Positions 36,433-48,067 of a stretch of DNA of 64,000 bases are shown here, one piece after another. The position numbers and the translations under genes were made by a program. Location: assembly GCA_011799875.1 (NCBI GenBank), contig CM022303.1:65056171-65120170 (forward strand), in the 5' to 3' direction. Numbering within the stretch: the stretch's first letter is position 1; each line of letters starts with the position of its first letter. This stretch comes from Thinopyrum elongatum (taxonomy: Eukaryota > Streptophyta > Magnoliopsida > Poales > Poaceae). A model generated the notes under the pieces. That model was not told where the DNA came from and searched no databases. It saw only the letters and a program-made list of their open reading frames with translations.

Positions 36433-37500
36433 AATTTATCTATCAAGCATGCACAATGAATGAATGCAAGATAACAATGCTTGTCATATCTATATATATC
36501 GAGCATGCATAAAAAACGAATGGAACTGATGATAGATGGTAAACACGTGGTAAATATCAAATTGATGTACAATAAAGATACCTGGAGGTTTGCCCATCCC
36601 TTGGCGAGGTCGGTCCGGTTGGAGTCTGTCTCACTAACATACGCTCACATCACACGTCGCCACTTTGCCGGATCTTAGAATGTCGTGGACGCAAAGAACT
36701 TTCCCCAATTGTACCTCAGTCCGATTCCCACATCTGCTTCCGGGTCCAGCAGTGTCCATGTGTTGGTCAGTGCGTCATACCTTCCCAATGCGTAGTAGTC
36801 ATGTCGTTCATCGTCCATGCTCGCCTTCAGGACGTACAACTCTTCCTGTGATGAGTTGCTGTTGCCCCCAACAGGGTAGAAGTCGACGCACTCCCACATG
36901 CCGGTGCCCTCGACACGGTGGACCGGACACGGGATGAGCTTGAACTTGATGAAGTCTTTTGTCTTGTACATGAGGGCGATGCCAGCATGCCCGTTGTTGT
37001 CCTTGGACCCAATCATGGTGAGCCATGTGTTGTCGGACTTGTCAAACCATGCGGTCATGGGGTCACGGAAGTCCTTTTTGTATGTCCCGGGGGGCGGGAA
37101 GAGGACCGGGTTGGCGGGGTGCTTGATCCAGGTGCGGAGGAGAGGGTCATTAGGGTCTGCAGGTTCGGCAACGCACTGTACCTGGGCGAGGGTGTCGGTG
37201 TTCCCTGTGTAGAGAAGGACGACCTTGCCATCGGGAAGTATGGTGGCGGAGCCCGTCAAAACGCCGTTAATGTCGTACCATCGGTCAGGCACCATGGCGA
37301 GGGGTAGGTGGTGCCAGTGGACCATGTCTCGCGACACGGCGTGGCCCCACGAGATGTTTCCCCACGTGACACCCTCCGGGTTGTACTGGTAAAAGAAGTG
37401 GTACCATCCACGGTAGTACATTGGAGCTGCACGTTATTCGTGTTTCAATTAATCAGTACTCCTAGTTCCTTGCCAATGGATAGACATTAGACATAGAGAG

Positions 37501-37671
37501 CAATGTTTTAAATAGCAGGCTATGGAAAATAGCGGCGGGCCTCCAAATCAGCTATAGCGGGCTAAAGCGAGCTATAGCGGGCTATTTATGAAGACGACCA
37601 TTTAGCGGCACCCTGCTAAAAAGGCTATAGCGGACTATAGCGGAGCTATAGCCGGCTATTTAAAAACTATG
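37501..37671. mobile_element. hAT-type MITE (171 bp) in GH32 intron 2
   Basis: Ends CAATGTTTTAAATAGC and, inverted, CATAGTTTTTAAATAGC. An 8-bp direct duplication ATAGAGAG flanks it (37493-37500 and 37672-37679), the hAT size. The interior is built of GGCTATAGCGG-type units in both orientations. Confidence 0.9.
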
Positions 37672-37728
37672 ATAGAGAGAGACGACAGCTGGTCAGGATT
37701 AAAAGTGATGAGGATCCTACTCGCTCAC

Positions 37729-37737
37729 CGTTTGGAT
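37729..37737 (-). other. 9-bp mini-exon of the GH32 pseudogene
   Basis: On the minus strand ATCCAAACG sits between GCAG and GTGAGC. With the last G of exon 1 and CT of exon 3 it gives Asp-Pro-Asn-Ala. The tiny exon coding DPN of the beta-fructosidase motif is a hallmark of plant GH32 genes, so intron structure survives. Most relatives have Gly at the fourth position. Confidence 0.88.
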
Positions 37738-38376
37738 CTGCATGCATACATGCATGCATGTCGCCGGAGCACGTAAGCAAAAGGTGGTCAGTTTCTTTCT
37801 CCGCCAAACAAACAAACAAAAAGACAGCAAAAAAGGCAGCTAGCCATTGCCAGTCAGTTTCTTCCTCCAAACATAGAGCAAGGCGAGGAGAAAGAACACA
37901 GGAGGATTTGCATCTAAAAATTCCATCATCGGAAGTAATGGATTCCATACCGTTCATGTAGTTCTTCTCCGGCTGGAAATGGTAACCGGTGCGCTGCCAC
38001 TGCAGCATGGCGTTGCTCCACGGGAAGCCATCGGCCTCATCGCCGATTTCCCCCACCGTCTTCTCCGACGACGGCATGGCAGCCTCCTCCCGCCTGGCTC
38101 TCCGGAGACGGAGCACCGGGCTAACCACGTCGCCCAGATCCCACACCCTGGCCCCTGGGAGGAGCGAGTGGGTGACGACGAACGCCACCATGGCCGCGGC
38201 GCCCAGCACGGCAACGCACTCGCGCCACTTCATGCCGCCGCCGCTCCGCTGCTGCATCGACGCGTACGAGTACAGGACGGGCGGCGTGCCGGCGCGTGAC
38301 TTCATCGCGACGGCCGCGGCTACAAAACTGAAGAGGAAAGTTTTCGACCGGGGTCTTTCTTGAGCTTAGAGAGCGC

Positions 38377-38386
38377 AATTTATAGC
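38377..38386 (-). promoter_or_regulatory. TATA box of the GH32 pseudogene
   Basis: Minus-strand GCTATAAATT about 75-80 bases upstream of the ATG at 38305, at a normal distance for a plant gene. The leader between is short. Confidence 0.6.
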
Positions 38387-38422
38387 TGCGCCGAGGCTAG
38401 GGAAAGTTAGTACTAAATCACT

Positions 38423-39577
38423 AATTTAGACCCATCTTTACACTAACGCCCACACGTGTGAGCGTTTGCATCTCGTCTACATGCATAGATCAACGTCCGT
38501 TTGTATTTACATGAAACTTGGCATGTTTTGTTAGGTTTTTTATGCTACGTAGGACTAGGCTGGTGTGTGGGCATACATCCGGTCGTCCACACGTTCGTTT
38601 CACCACGCGGAGAGGCTGGTGTGTGGGCGTTTAGCAGTTCGCCCACACGCCGGTTTTCACGCACGCAGAGGGGCTGGTGTGTGGGTGTTTATCAGTTCAC
38701 CCGCACGTCCGTCTCCTCTCCCACACCCAAAGCTGTCAGTTGCCATGTGTTTTGCAGGGTACATGGCAACTGCCCTAGTGTGCTTGTAAGCAGATGGCAA
38801 CTCTCTCTTTACCCGAACATTTTATTTTTGCCGTGTCTTTTTTAGTGTTATATGACAACTGCCTAGTGTTAGTAGGTGGCAACTCCTAAAGATACCACCG
38901 TCGCCCACACACCCGTCTTCTCTTACACACCCAAGCTGTCAGTTGGCATGTGTTTTGCAGGATACATGAAAACTGCTCTAGTGTGCTTGTAAGCAGATGA
39001 CAACTCTCTCTTTACCCGAACATATTATTTTGCCATGTCTTTTTGTAGTGCTACATGGCAACTTCCTAGTGTTAGTAGGTAGCAACTCCTAAAGTTTTCA
39101 AATGATGGCAACTGTAGTAGACCAGACCATACATGGCAACATCTGCAGTTGTCCAAAAATGGCATCTGGCACTTGACCTGAGATGGCAACTGCAGTTGAG
39201 CAACCATGGCAACTGTAGTTGTCAGACATGGCAACTGTAGCTCAGCAATATGCCAACTGCAGTTAAACGAACATGGAAGAGGGTTCGGACCATGGCAACT
39301 GCGGGGACGCGGGGTGACTGTCACGCGGGGCGTGTGGCTCGCAGGCGGGGAGGGGCGACGGCCGAGAGAGGTCGTGCAGGCCGAGGGGTCGCTCGCCCGG
39401 ACGTGTGGGCGAACGCGCCGCACACCGAACGTGCGGGCTGTGGCGGGGTGCGCCCGGACGCGCTGGTGCAGGCGAGCCTGTGTCGATGCCAGACGGGGCG
39501 TGCGGCACGTACCCCCTAAATGCCACACATGTGTTGGATATCGGCGTCCATATTGCGAATGAATTTAGACCCATCTT
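38423..39577. repeat. 1.1-kb block between 16-bp direct repeats, with GGCAACT-rich units
   Basis: AATTTAGACCCATCTT occurs at 38423-38438 and 39562-39577. Between them is repeated DNA: TGTGTGGGCG / CGCCCACACG units, and many ATGGCAACTG-type motifs from 38740 to 39300. A segment starting at 38731 (AGCTGTCAGTTGCCATGTG) is tandemly copied at 38934, period 203. No coding frame conserved between copies. It may be a non-autonomous DNA element, but clean terminal inverted repeats were not found. Confidence 0.55.
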
Positions 39578-40266
39578 AATCCAAAAGATATATACGTACC
39601 CTATTAATTAATTTAGACACGTGCATACAACAGACTTTAGTGAGTACCCTGATGTCAAAAAAAAAGAGACTTTAGTGAGTACCAATTTTAGGCATAACAT
39701 TAAATGCTCCAAATTAACAGTGCAGACAGATCCAAACAAAATACAGTTGAGGAGAGCAGGCACAACCAAAATACAGTTGAAGGAAACAATACAGAGTACT
39801 AGCCTCGCCGGCCAGGACGAACGAGTGGTTTCGGCCTCGCCGATCAAGGAAAAAGGGTAACAATCCTTATCATAAGTGTCAGGAATAAGATGCATCAACC
39901 ATTAAATAGACTAGACATGTCATGACGTGGTGTGGTTACATTGTTCATACGCACTTAGCTCAAACTGACTTACGAAGATAGTGTGTGCATCTTCAGTCTG
40001 AATAAATAAAACGATATTCGTATTCAAAGTCTACAAGTTTGAGTACAACATGCGTAAAAGGTCACTTATTTCTGATATGAAGGGCTCGATGATGGTATGA
40101 TAAATGGCAATTAGTCAAAAGTTACCTCAACATGGTCATCACACAGTAAAATAGACACTATAGATTGAAGACCTTTTGCAAAACCAAAACTTACCGATCG
40201 AAAGCTGCAAGTTGATCTGCATACAAAACTTACCTTGTGGTAAAAGGGGTCCACGCCATACCCACA
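39578..40266. other. Intergenic with dispersed repeat copies
   Basis: No gene seen. 39775-39990 is a diverged copy of the family at 15.2-16.8 kb (GTACTAGCCTCGCCGGCCAG, TAGACTAGACATGTCATGACG, CTCAAACTGACTTACGAA). 40131-40230 matches 34479-34585, so this repeat lies on both sides of the GH32 pseudogene. Confidence 0.55.
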
Positions 40267-40830
40267 ATTTTTTAGATGAACAGGGAGGCCTCTCCCCGGT
40301 TCCATTAGCTAGAATGAAACCATCCGAATACAGCCCACTTGTGTCGGAGGGTTCCTTATTAGAAGCACACACGCGCGCAATAGCTAAGCTGATGCTAAAC
40401 GGTAGAAAAGGGAAAACATGGGAAGATCAAGTTATTACCCTCGAGCAGTCCAACGATCTGCCAGAGAGTGATACAGAGACATGAGGGCCAGGGTACAGCG
40501 AGCACCCGCCCGTTATCACAGCGCGATCATGTCTTCACTCCTTCCGAACTTGAATGGCGGCACCAGTGCAGCTTGGGGTGACCAGCAGATGGCGAGGCTG
40601 GACACCTGGCTGGTCATGGCGACCTTGTCATTTGTCTCGCTTCGTGACAGGAGATTGGAAGCATCCTTTTTCTTCTGAGATCCTGAGGTTACTCCAGCCA
40701 GAATCAACTTCAAATCTTGTGGCCTTCATCTTTAGCCACTCAAGATCCTCAAGGGTTGTTGGAGAAGTTTTGTCAGGGCACTCATGAACGCCTCAATCTT
40801 GGGTTTGCCGGCCTCTGGGGTCAAAATCAT
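40267..40830 (-). other. LINE-3 3' end and short A tail
   Basis: Continues LINE-3 beyond the recognisable ORF2 tail. A minus frame (40713-40516) and a stop-rich region follow. A short A6 run at about 40268-40273 (minus strand) may be the 3' terminus of the element. Boundary is tentative. Confidence 0.4.
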
Positions 40831-41463
40831 CTAGAATTTGAGCATTCCGAGGATCAGACTCGACACCTGAATAATAGAGGTCCAACTGGTGTTGTTAAAA
40901 TTCATAGAGTTACTATATTTCCGCAAACACCATAGGATAGCAGAGCTAATAATGTTCAAAGCCAAGTTCTTTTTGTTAGAAACCCAAAATCGAGCAACAG
41001 ACTCAAAGTTTGCGCCTATCTCGATTTGGAAATGATGGCTAACAAAGGACCATACATTCCTGGCAACTACACAATCAAAGAATAAATGATGATTTGACTC
41101 ATTATCAGCACAGAACACACAATCTAGGGATTTGATTATGTGCCTTTTCCTCAGGTAATCCCTGGTCATCAGCTTATTTTGGGAAAACAACCAGAGAAAC
41201 ACATGAATCTTGGGGGGCACTGCCAGTTTCCACACAGCTGGCGGAAACAAAGGCTGCACACCCCTAAAATTGATCACATGATATAAAGAACTAGGAGAAT
41301 AAACCCCTTTTGTTTTCTAGTTGCCAGATGAGGGCATCTGGGTCATTGCTGAAGGTGATCCCCCCAGCAATCTCTACAATTTGGTACCATTGCTCCATGA
41401 GCCTGTCATCAATGTTTCTCCTAAATGTAAGTTTAAGGACCTCACCATCCCAGACCTCACTAA
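40831..41463 (-). pseudogene. LINE-3 ORF2 C-terminal part
   Basis: Minus-strand LINE tail: SISEVWDGEVLKLTFRRN..., then after a +1 A in a CAAAAGGGG run, VINFRGVQPLFPPAVWKL, IHVFLWLFSQNKL, and a zinc-binding-like CVFCADNESNHHLFFDC. It is the direct continuation of the frame that stops at 55360, on the far side of the Mutator-like element. Confidence 0.88.
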
Positions 41464-41472
41464 TACTTTTAG

Positions 41473-41677
41473 GAGATAAACGCATCATTGGTCATTGAAC
41501 TCTTGTGAGATGAGTACATTGATCATTCTTCTCTCAAAATGTGATGAACCGGTAACAACACTCAATTTTATGAGCAAACTGGTCACTCTGCCGTTTTCAG
41601 CCATAACGGGTGCTAAGGTGGCATGCTGACTCAGCGTTGGACCCACGCCCGTGGCACATGCGCATATCAGAGGGCGG
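41473..41677. repeat. Left terminal inverted repeat of the MULE
   Basis: Inverted match to 55139-55350 over the full length with scattered changes, for example CTCTCAAAATGTGATGAA and GGCATGCTGACTCAGCGTT on both. Reaches up to the Gypsy D insertion point. Confidence 0.93.
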
Positions 41678-41682
41678 GATAT

Positions 41683-42576
41683 TGCTACTTCTTGAGCTTG
41701 CGTTGGTTTTTCTCTTGAAGAGGAAAGGGTGATGCAACAAAGTAGAGATAAGTATTTCCCTCAATTGAGAACCAAGGTATCAATCCAGTAGGAGAAGAAC
41801 GCGCAAATCACCAATACCTACACAAACAATCAAACACTTGCACCCAACACTATAAAGGGGTTATCAATCCCTTCACGGTTACTTGCAAAAGTGAGATCTG
41901 ATAGAGATAGATAAATAAAAGTAAAATATTTTTGGGTTTTTGATTTATAGAACTGAAAGTAAAAGATTGCAAAATAGTAGATCGGAAACTTATATGATAA
42001 AAAATAGACCCGGGGGGCATAGGTTTCACTAGAGGCTTCTCTCATGATAGCAAATAATATGGTGGGTGAACAAATTACTGTCGAGCAATTGATAGAAAAG
42101 CACAAAGTTATGACGATATCCAGGGCAATGATTATGTAATATAGGCATCACATCCGTGTCAAGTAGACCGACTCCTGCCTGCATCTAGAGTATTAAGTTC
42201 ATAAAGAACAGAGTAACGCCTTAAGTAAGATGACATGATGTAGAGGAATAAACTCAAGCAATATGATGAAAACCCCATCTTTTTATCCTCGAAGGCAACA
42301 ATACAATACGTGCCTCGCTACCCCTACTTTGTCACTGGGTGAGGACACCGCAAGATTGAACCCAAAGCCAAGCACTTCTCCCATTGCAAGAAAAACCAAT
42401 CTAGTTGGCCAAAGCAAACCGATAATTCGAAGAGAATTACAAGGATATCAAATCATGCATATAAGAATTCAGAGAAGATTCAAATAATATTCGTAGATAA
42501 GCTGATCATAAATCCACAATTCATCGGATCTCGACAAACACACCACAAAATAAGATTACATCGGATAGATCCCCAT
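41683..42576 (-). repeat. 3' LTR of Gypsy D, left piece (Sabrina-like)
   Basis: Matches 52506-53440. Preceded by GATAT (41678-41682), identical to 54081-54085. The LTR is broken by LINE-2 and resumes at about 48068. Confidence 0.9.
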
Positions 42577-44189
42577 CGTGAAGCGGTTTTGGCTGAGGTT
42601 AGACGTGTTTTGTTTGATGATCATGGTGCACATACTATCGATGTGGAGCTTTATCCGTTCTGTGTGGGTTTAATCTGATTCCATGATAGTTTAGTGCGTG
42701 ATATTATGGTTAATAGAGGAGATCAGCCTTTAGATGAGCACACCAATTTCTATCTGTTGCGTCATGATGAGGGACCGAATATGCGTAGGCCTGTGATTGA
42801 GAGAGATGCTTGGATTTCCTTTGAATTACCAAACTGAGCACTACATTATCAAAGCGGTCTCGTGTTTTGGTAGATGCATTTACTGGCACCGCCCGGGTTA
42901 CAAGAAATCGAGAGTGCTTGTCCGTGTGCTGATCAATGAACTTGCCTTAGTACCTTTCTGTCTGATAGTCAAGAGATTTACAGATATTAGCGGACTTGGT
43001 ACATCCTGGACAGTACCTATGTACGTGCTGAATGGCAGAAACCCCAGTCCAGGGATGCAAGGGAATGAAGAAGCACCTCCTCCAATGGGTGCCTAGCCTC
43101 ATCTGGAGCAGCTTCCGTTTCTGAATGCTATGCAACAACAGCAGCACAATGCACAAGTCTGGCACCTTCAGAATGCTGCAAACGCCTGGGAGTCGGCACC
43201 CCCCTCCTCCTCCACAGCAAGGATGGGGTGTGTGGCCTGAATTGCCCCCTGTTCCACCGGTTTATCAAGGGTTCAGTTACAGACAGTACACAAGCTATGA
43301 TGAGCCTTCCATGATGGATGGTATTCAAACTGCAGAATCGGGATTTGATGATGGTCTCAGAGTTTGGAATGAGCATGTGGCGTTGATCGAGGAAGTGGCT
43401 GAAGATTTCATCCAAGGTCATGCTGGAGGAGACTTGATTTTTATTCCAGTCAACTCACATGACATCACAATTGAGGTCTCTGCTGAAGATAATTGGCTGT
43501 CCTTCATGATTCACTTGTATTGCACTATTTTTACACCAAGACTGGGCTGGGAAACTGCAGAGGTTGGAAATGAAGCAGCTTGGAAAAGTTTTGCTGATGG
43601 CCTACAAGATACTCTGCATAGTCTAGTTGGAATGCCATGCTTTTCTGTCTTCCCATTTTCACCATTTTTGCCTGGAACTACAATCATTAGTTTCTCTGAG
43701 GAAGCTTGGAACATCTGCTGCAACTTCATTTCATGCAATCTGAGGGGTTTATTGGTAGCTAATTCCCTGGAAGCGATGGAAACGGAAAGCTACGCTGTTT
43801 CTGAAGAAGTTAACAGCCAGGATAGTAATCAGACTCTGATGGAGGTAGATGAGGCCACTTCCAGGAAGAGGCGCAAAGTGATCACACCTCTTGATGTATC
43901 TGAAGTGAGGCGCAGTGTCAGAGCGACAAGATACAAGGGTTTTAAGGCACCTTCAATGGCAGATGGCAAGAAAAAACAATCTTATGTTAAGCCACGACGC
44001 ACACCAGACATTTTAGAGCAGCAACTTGGTTCTGCTTCTGCAGCTGAGAAGCAGGCCCCCTCCTACGCCAACTGAAACGCTCCAGTATGTTGGAACCACG
44101 GCTTGTGCTATACCCCAGGAAGAACTCACCAAGGAAAAGCTTTTGGCTGCGCTCAAGGGCAAGGGAAAAGACGCGGCTTCATCTCAGTA
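42577..44189 (+). pseudogene. LINE-2 ORF1 remnant
   Basis: ORF1-like region spread over several frames: DVELYPFCVG, YQTEHYIIKAVSCFGRC, LINELALVPFCLIVKRF, then a 316-residue frame (43125-44075) with a Pro-rich start, DLIFIPVNSHDITIEV and basic RKRRKV / KKKQSYVKPRR segments. A final frame change leads to ELTKEKLLAALKGKG-stop at 44187-44189. Position just before an endonuclease fits ORF1 (RNA-binding) of a plant LINE. At least three frame breaks; the 5' end is probably truncated. Confidence 0.65.
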
Positions 44190-44273
44190 AAGCTTGCGAG
44201 TCGTTCGGTTTTATCTTTTGCTTCACTTTGAAAATATTTACTTTGTTCTCAACTCTATTTGCTTCAAACCTAA

Positions 44274-45335
44274 ATGTCGTCCCTTTTGTGGAATGTCCTC
44301 TGTTGGAATGTGCGTGGCTTAAATGCTAGTACTAAATGTGATGCACTGCGTAACAAAATTGATGAGTCGAACTGCTCAATTGTATGCTTGCAAGAAACGA
44401 AAAAATCAGAGTTCAATCATTCGTTTATTAGAAAATGTTGTCCGAGACGGTTTGACAAGTTTGAATTTGTCCCTTCGGTGGGTGCGTCCGGTGGTCTCAT
44501 CATTATTTGGTGCAGTAGTCAATTCTCAGGCCAAGTTGTGCATAAACTCTCTTTTGCTATCACTATCAGACTGACTTCAGTGCAAACAAACGATACTTTG
44601 TTACTCTCAAATATATATGGACCATGTGAAGGACCCGAGAGGGATTTATTTACTCAGTGGATGGAAGGTTCAAATGTTGAAGTGAATGATTTATGGCTTT
44701 TCATGGGAGACTTTAACTTCATGAGATCTTTAGACAACAGAAATCTACCAGGTGGAAATGTGGATGATATCATTAAATTTAATGAAATTATTAGTGCTTT
44801 GGCGCTATTGGAAATTCCAATTAAAAGGAGGAAGTATACATGGAGTAATATGCAGCAAACACCATTGTTGGAGCAATTGGATTGGTTTTTCTCCTCCCCG
44901 GAATGGATTTTGAAATTCCCAAACACTGTGGTAAAACCTCTTGCTCGACCAATTTCAGACCATATTCCTTGTGTTTTATCGGTGGATACAGCTATTCCTA
45001 GGTGTAAACTTTTCAGATTTGAAATTTTTTGGCCTTCACATCCGGGTTTCATGCAAGTGGTTCAAGACTCTTGGTCAGCACCTATTAAAGCAACATCTAG
45101 TGCCACTAGGATCTCTGCTAAGTTGAAAAGACTGAGATATGCTCTAAAGAGGTGGAGTAAATCAATATGTAAACTCAAACTATTAATTGAGAACTACAAT
45201 AAAATCTTATTACAGCTTGATAATTTGGAGGAAATCAGAAGTTTATCCATTCCTGAGGCAAACTTCAGACTCATTCTTAAAGCACATTTGCTAAGGCTGT
45301 TAAAATACCAAAGTGAGTATTGGAAAAAGAGATGA
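44274..45335 (+). pseudogene. LINE-2 ORF2 endonuclease domain
   Basis: Begins MSSLLWNVLCWNVRGLNAS with the N of the AP-endonuclease active site; CLQETKK, the NIYGPCEGPERD region, FMGDFNFMRS (GDFN) and SDHIPCVLSV (SDH) are all present. 353 residues to a TGA at 45333-45335 after YWKKR. It would nick the target for target-primed reverse transcription. The start lies 84 bases after the ORF1 stop. Confidence 0.92.
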
Positions 45336-47896
45336 ACTTTTCACTGGGCAGTTCAAGGGGAGGAAAACACTAAGTATTTCCAAGCTCGTGCCACTGAGAG
45401 ATTGCGCAGGAACTCAATCAGAAACCTACTGTTGCCTGATGGCCATCTAATTGAAAATCATGAGGAAAAGGCGGCTACTTTTTATGAATGTTTTAAAAAT
45501 CGAATGGGTGTTTCTAATCAACTTGAGTATGACTTCGATCTTTCTGAACTAGTGCACAAATGTCAAGGTCTGGAAGAACTCTCGGTCCCTTTCACCAAGG
45601 AGGAGATAGATCATGTCATAAAATTGATTCCTGCTGACCGGGCACTAGGACCGGATGGATTTAACGGTCTTTTTTTAAAAGTTTGTTGGGGCATTATTAA
45701 AGAGGATTTCTACCAACTTTGCCAAGACTTCTGGGAAGGTAAAGTTAACCTGAACTGTTTAAACACCTCTCTCATTACCCTGATCCCGAAGAAACTGACT
45801 CCAGAAACGGTGAACGACTATAGATCGATATCCCTATTAAATTGTGTGCTCAAAGTCATTACAAAGATATTAGCTGAAAGACTCCAATGTTGGATTCTAA
45901 AAATGGTTCACCGAAACCAATATGTCTTTATAAAGACTAGGACAATTCAAGATTGCCTTGGTTGGGCATTCAAATATCTGCATCAATGCAAGCACTCTGG
46001 CAATGAGATTGTCATTTTGAAACTTGACTTCGAAAAAGCGTTCAACACGATGGAACATGAGTTCATTTTAAAAATACTTAAATGCAAAGGGTTTGATGAT
46101 AGATGGTGTATGTGGATTAAAATGCTACTTGAATCGGACTCCTCATCAATTCTTCTTAACGGTATACCTGGCAAGGAATTTAAATGCAAGCGGGGAGTGA
46201 GACAAGGGGATCCGATATCACCTTTATTATTTGTGCTGGCGGCAGATCTGCTCCAATCCCTAATCAATAAAGCCTGGTCTGAAGGACTAATTAATTTTCC
46301 TATTAATTAGCCTGCTTTGGAAAACTTCCCAGTTATCCAATACGCTGACGACACCTTAATTGTTCTCCCTGCCAATGGTGAAGATCTTGTCACAATTAAA
46401 GCGATTCTTATGCCCGAGCTAACGATCTGAAAATTAATTACTCCAAGTCCCAACTAGTGCCAATAAATGTGGAGGAGCAAAAAGTTTCTGAATTAGCCAG
46501 GGTGTTTGGGTGTCAGGTGGGATCAATGTCGTTCACGTATCTTGGTCTCTCGCTCGGGACAACTAAACCCACAGTAAAGGATCTAATGCCATTAGTGGAC
46601 ACAATTGAGAGAAGATTTACAGGAACTGCCATTTGGTTGTCATATGGAGAACGTGTGCAACTTATCAACTCAGCGCTATCTTCGCTACTCTCATTTGCAA
46701 TGTGTGTCCTAAAGCTACTTTCAAGCTGATTGAAATCTTCGACAGAGCTAGAAGGCATTGTTTATGGAGAAAGGAAATTGACAGAGATGCCAAAACTCAT
46801 TCGCTCGCGGCTTGGGATCTAGTATGCCGTCCTAAGAAAAAAGGAGGGCTTGGTGTCATCAACCTACAAATTCAAAACAATGCCCTGCTGATTAAATACC
46901 TCCATAAATTTATGCACAAGCATGACACTCTATGGGTGATGATTCTATGGGATGCTTACTACTCTAATGAAATCCCTCCACACGCCAAACCAAACTATGG
47001 ATCTTTCTGGTGGCGTGATGTGTTCTCTCTGATGGATGTGTATCGTGGGATTACCACTTGTGTACCGGCGGTGGGAGACACAATTCTTTTGTGGAAGGAT
47101 GTATGTCTGAATGAACAACCTCTAATGAACACTCATGAGCACCTGTTCTCTTTCGCTAAGAATGAGGATATTTCTTTGGCACAGTTCTACAACAACGGTT
47201 TGCCAGAAGAAAACTTCATGCTGCCATTATCTTTGGAAGCCAGGGCAGAATTGAATGATCTACAGGCAACAATGACTGGAATATCTCTGGAGCAGATGGC
47301 CACAGACGAATGGATACAATGTTGGGGAGACACAAAATACAAACCAAAAAAATTCTATGATTTCATGTTCAGGAATGTACAAGCACCTCAAGTTATAACA
47401 TCGATCTGGAAGTCCAAGTGCATCATGAGACACAAGGTTTTTGCGTGGCTAATGCTCCTTGACAGAGTAAACACCAGAGATTTACTGTGTAGACGACACT
47501 TTAATATTGGTGATGACCATAACTATCCTCTCTGTGAGCATGGTGTACTTGAAACAAACAACCACCTCTTTTACGAATGTCCCTTTGCAGTCAGATGCTG
47601 GGAGATATTGGGTATTGACTGGGGTAACCAGATGGATATGCAAGCAAGACATGAGCAAGCCAAAGAGAGCTGGCAGAGACCACTTTTTAAGGAAATCACC
47701 ACCCTAGCTTCCTGGAATATATGGAAATAGAGAAACAAAGTGATTTTTGAAGGGGAGGTGGCCACACATCTAGACTGGCTGTGGAAACTTAAAGAGGACT
47801 TTGTGATCTTAGGATATAGAATAAATCCCCAAAGCTTGACCTTCTTGGAAGGTTACAAGGAGTCTCTCACAACAGTAGTACACTCCTTTGTATAAT
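45336..47896 (+). pseudogene. LINE-2 ORF2 reverse transcriptase and C-terminal region
   Basis: Same ORF2 after the TGA. RT motifs: ALGPDGFNGLF, LITLIPKK, YRSISLLNC, LKLDFEKAFNTMEHEF, GVRQGDPISPLLF, and the active site QYADDTLIV at 46338-46360. Lesions: TAG 46308-46310, frame changes near 46420 and 46720, TAG 47728-47730. The tail has LWKDVCLNEQ-type text and a Cys/His cluster (LCEHGVLETNNHLFYEC). Confidence 0.92.
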
Positions 47897-48067
47897 TGTC
47901 TCTGTTCATTTTTCCTCTCTTTAGGGTGCTATCCAAAGTGGCTGGCCCCAACCCTTGTGTAATGCATTTTGTAAAACCCCCCTGATGTGTTCATGTTAAC
48001 CCTCGGTTAACATTTAATAAAAGCAACAGTAGGAGCCTCTCCTGCTGTTTTCCATTGTCAAAAAAAA
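47897..48067 (+). terminator. LINE-2 3' UTR, AATAAA and A tail
   Basis: After the last ORF2 codons: AATAAA at about 48016, then a short A run (48060-48066). After it the Gypsy D LTR resumes at AACATGGTATTGAGAATC. Confidence 0.7.

Larger units (their letters stand above)
35254..38305 (-). pseudogene. GH32 vacuolar invertase/fructosyltransferase-like pseudogene
   Basis: Exons on the minus strand: 38305-37951, 37737-37729, 37426-36582, 35939-35254, all with GT-AG borders, total about 630 residues as usual for the vacuolar family. Exon 1 has a hydrophobic anchor ([15 protein letters not shown]) and the start of the active-site motif ([11 protein letters not shown]). Later come [16 protein letters not shown] ([11 protein letters not shown]) and the acid/base Glu in [11 protein letters not shown], so all three catalytic acids are encoded. 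Family role: transfer or hydrolysis of sucrose fructosyl units in the vacuole. Broken by TAA 36677-36675, TGA 36647-36645 (a Trp in relatives) and a frameshift near 35640. Invertase versus fructosyltransferase cannot be settled by eye. Confidence 0.9.

Noticed and set aside
35254..38305. Treating the GH32 locus as a functional gene
   Set aside because: Two in-frame stops in exon 3 and a frameshift in exon 4, all downstream of good splice sites.
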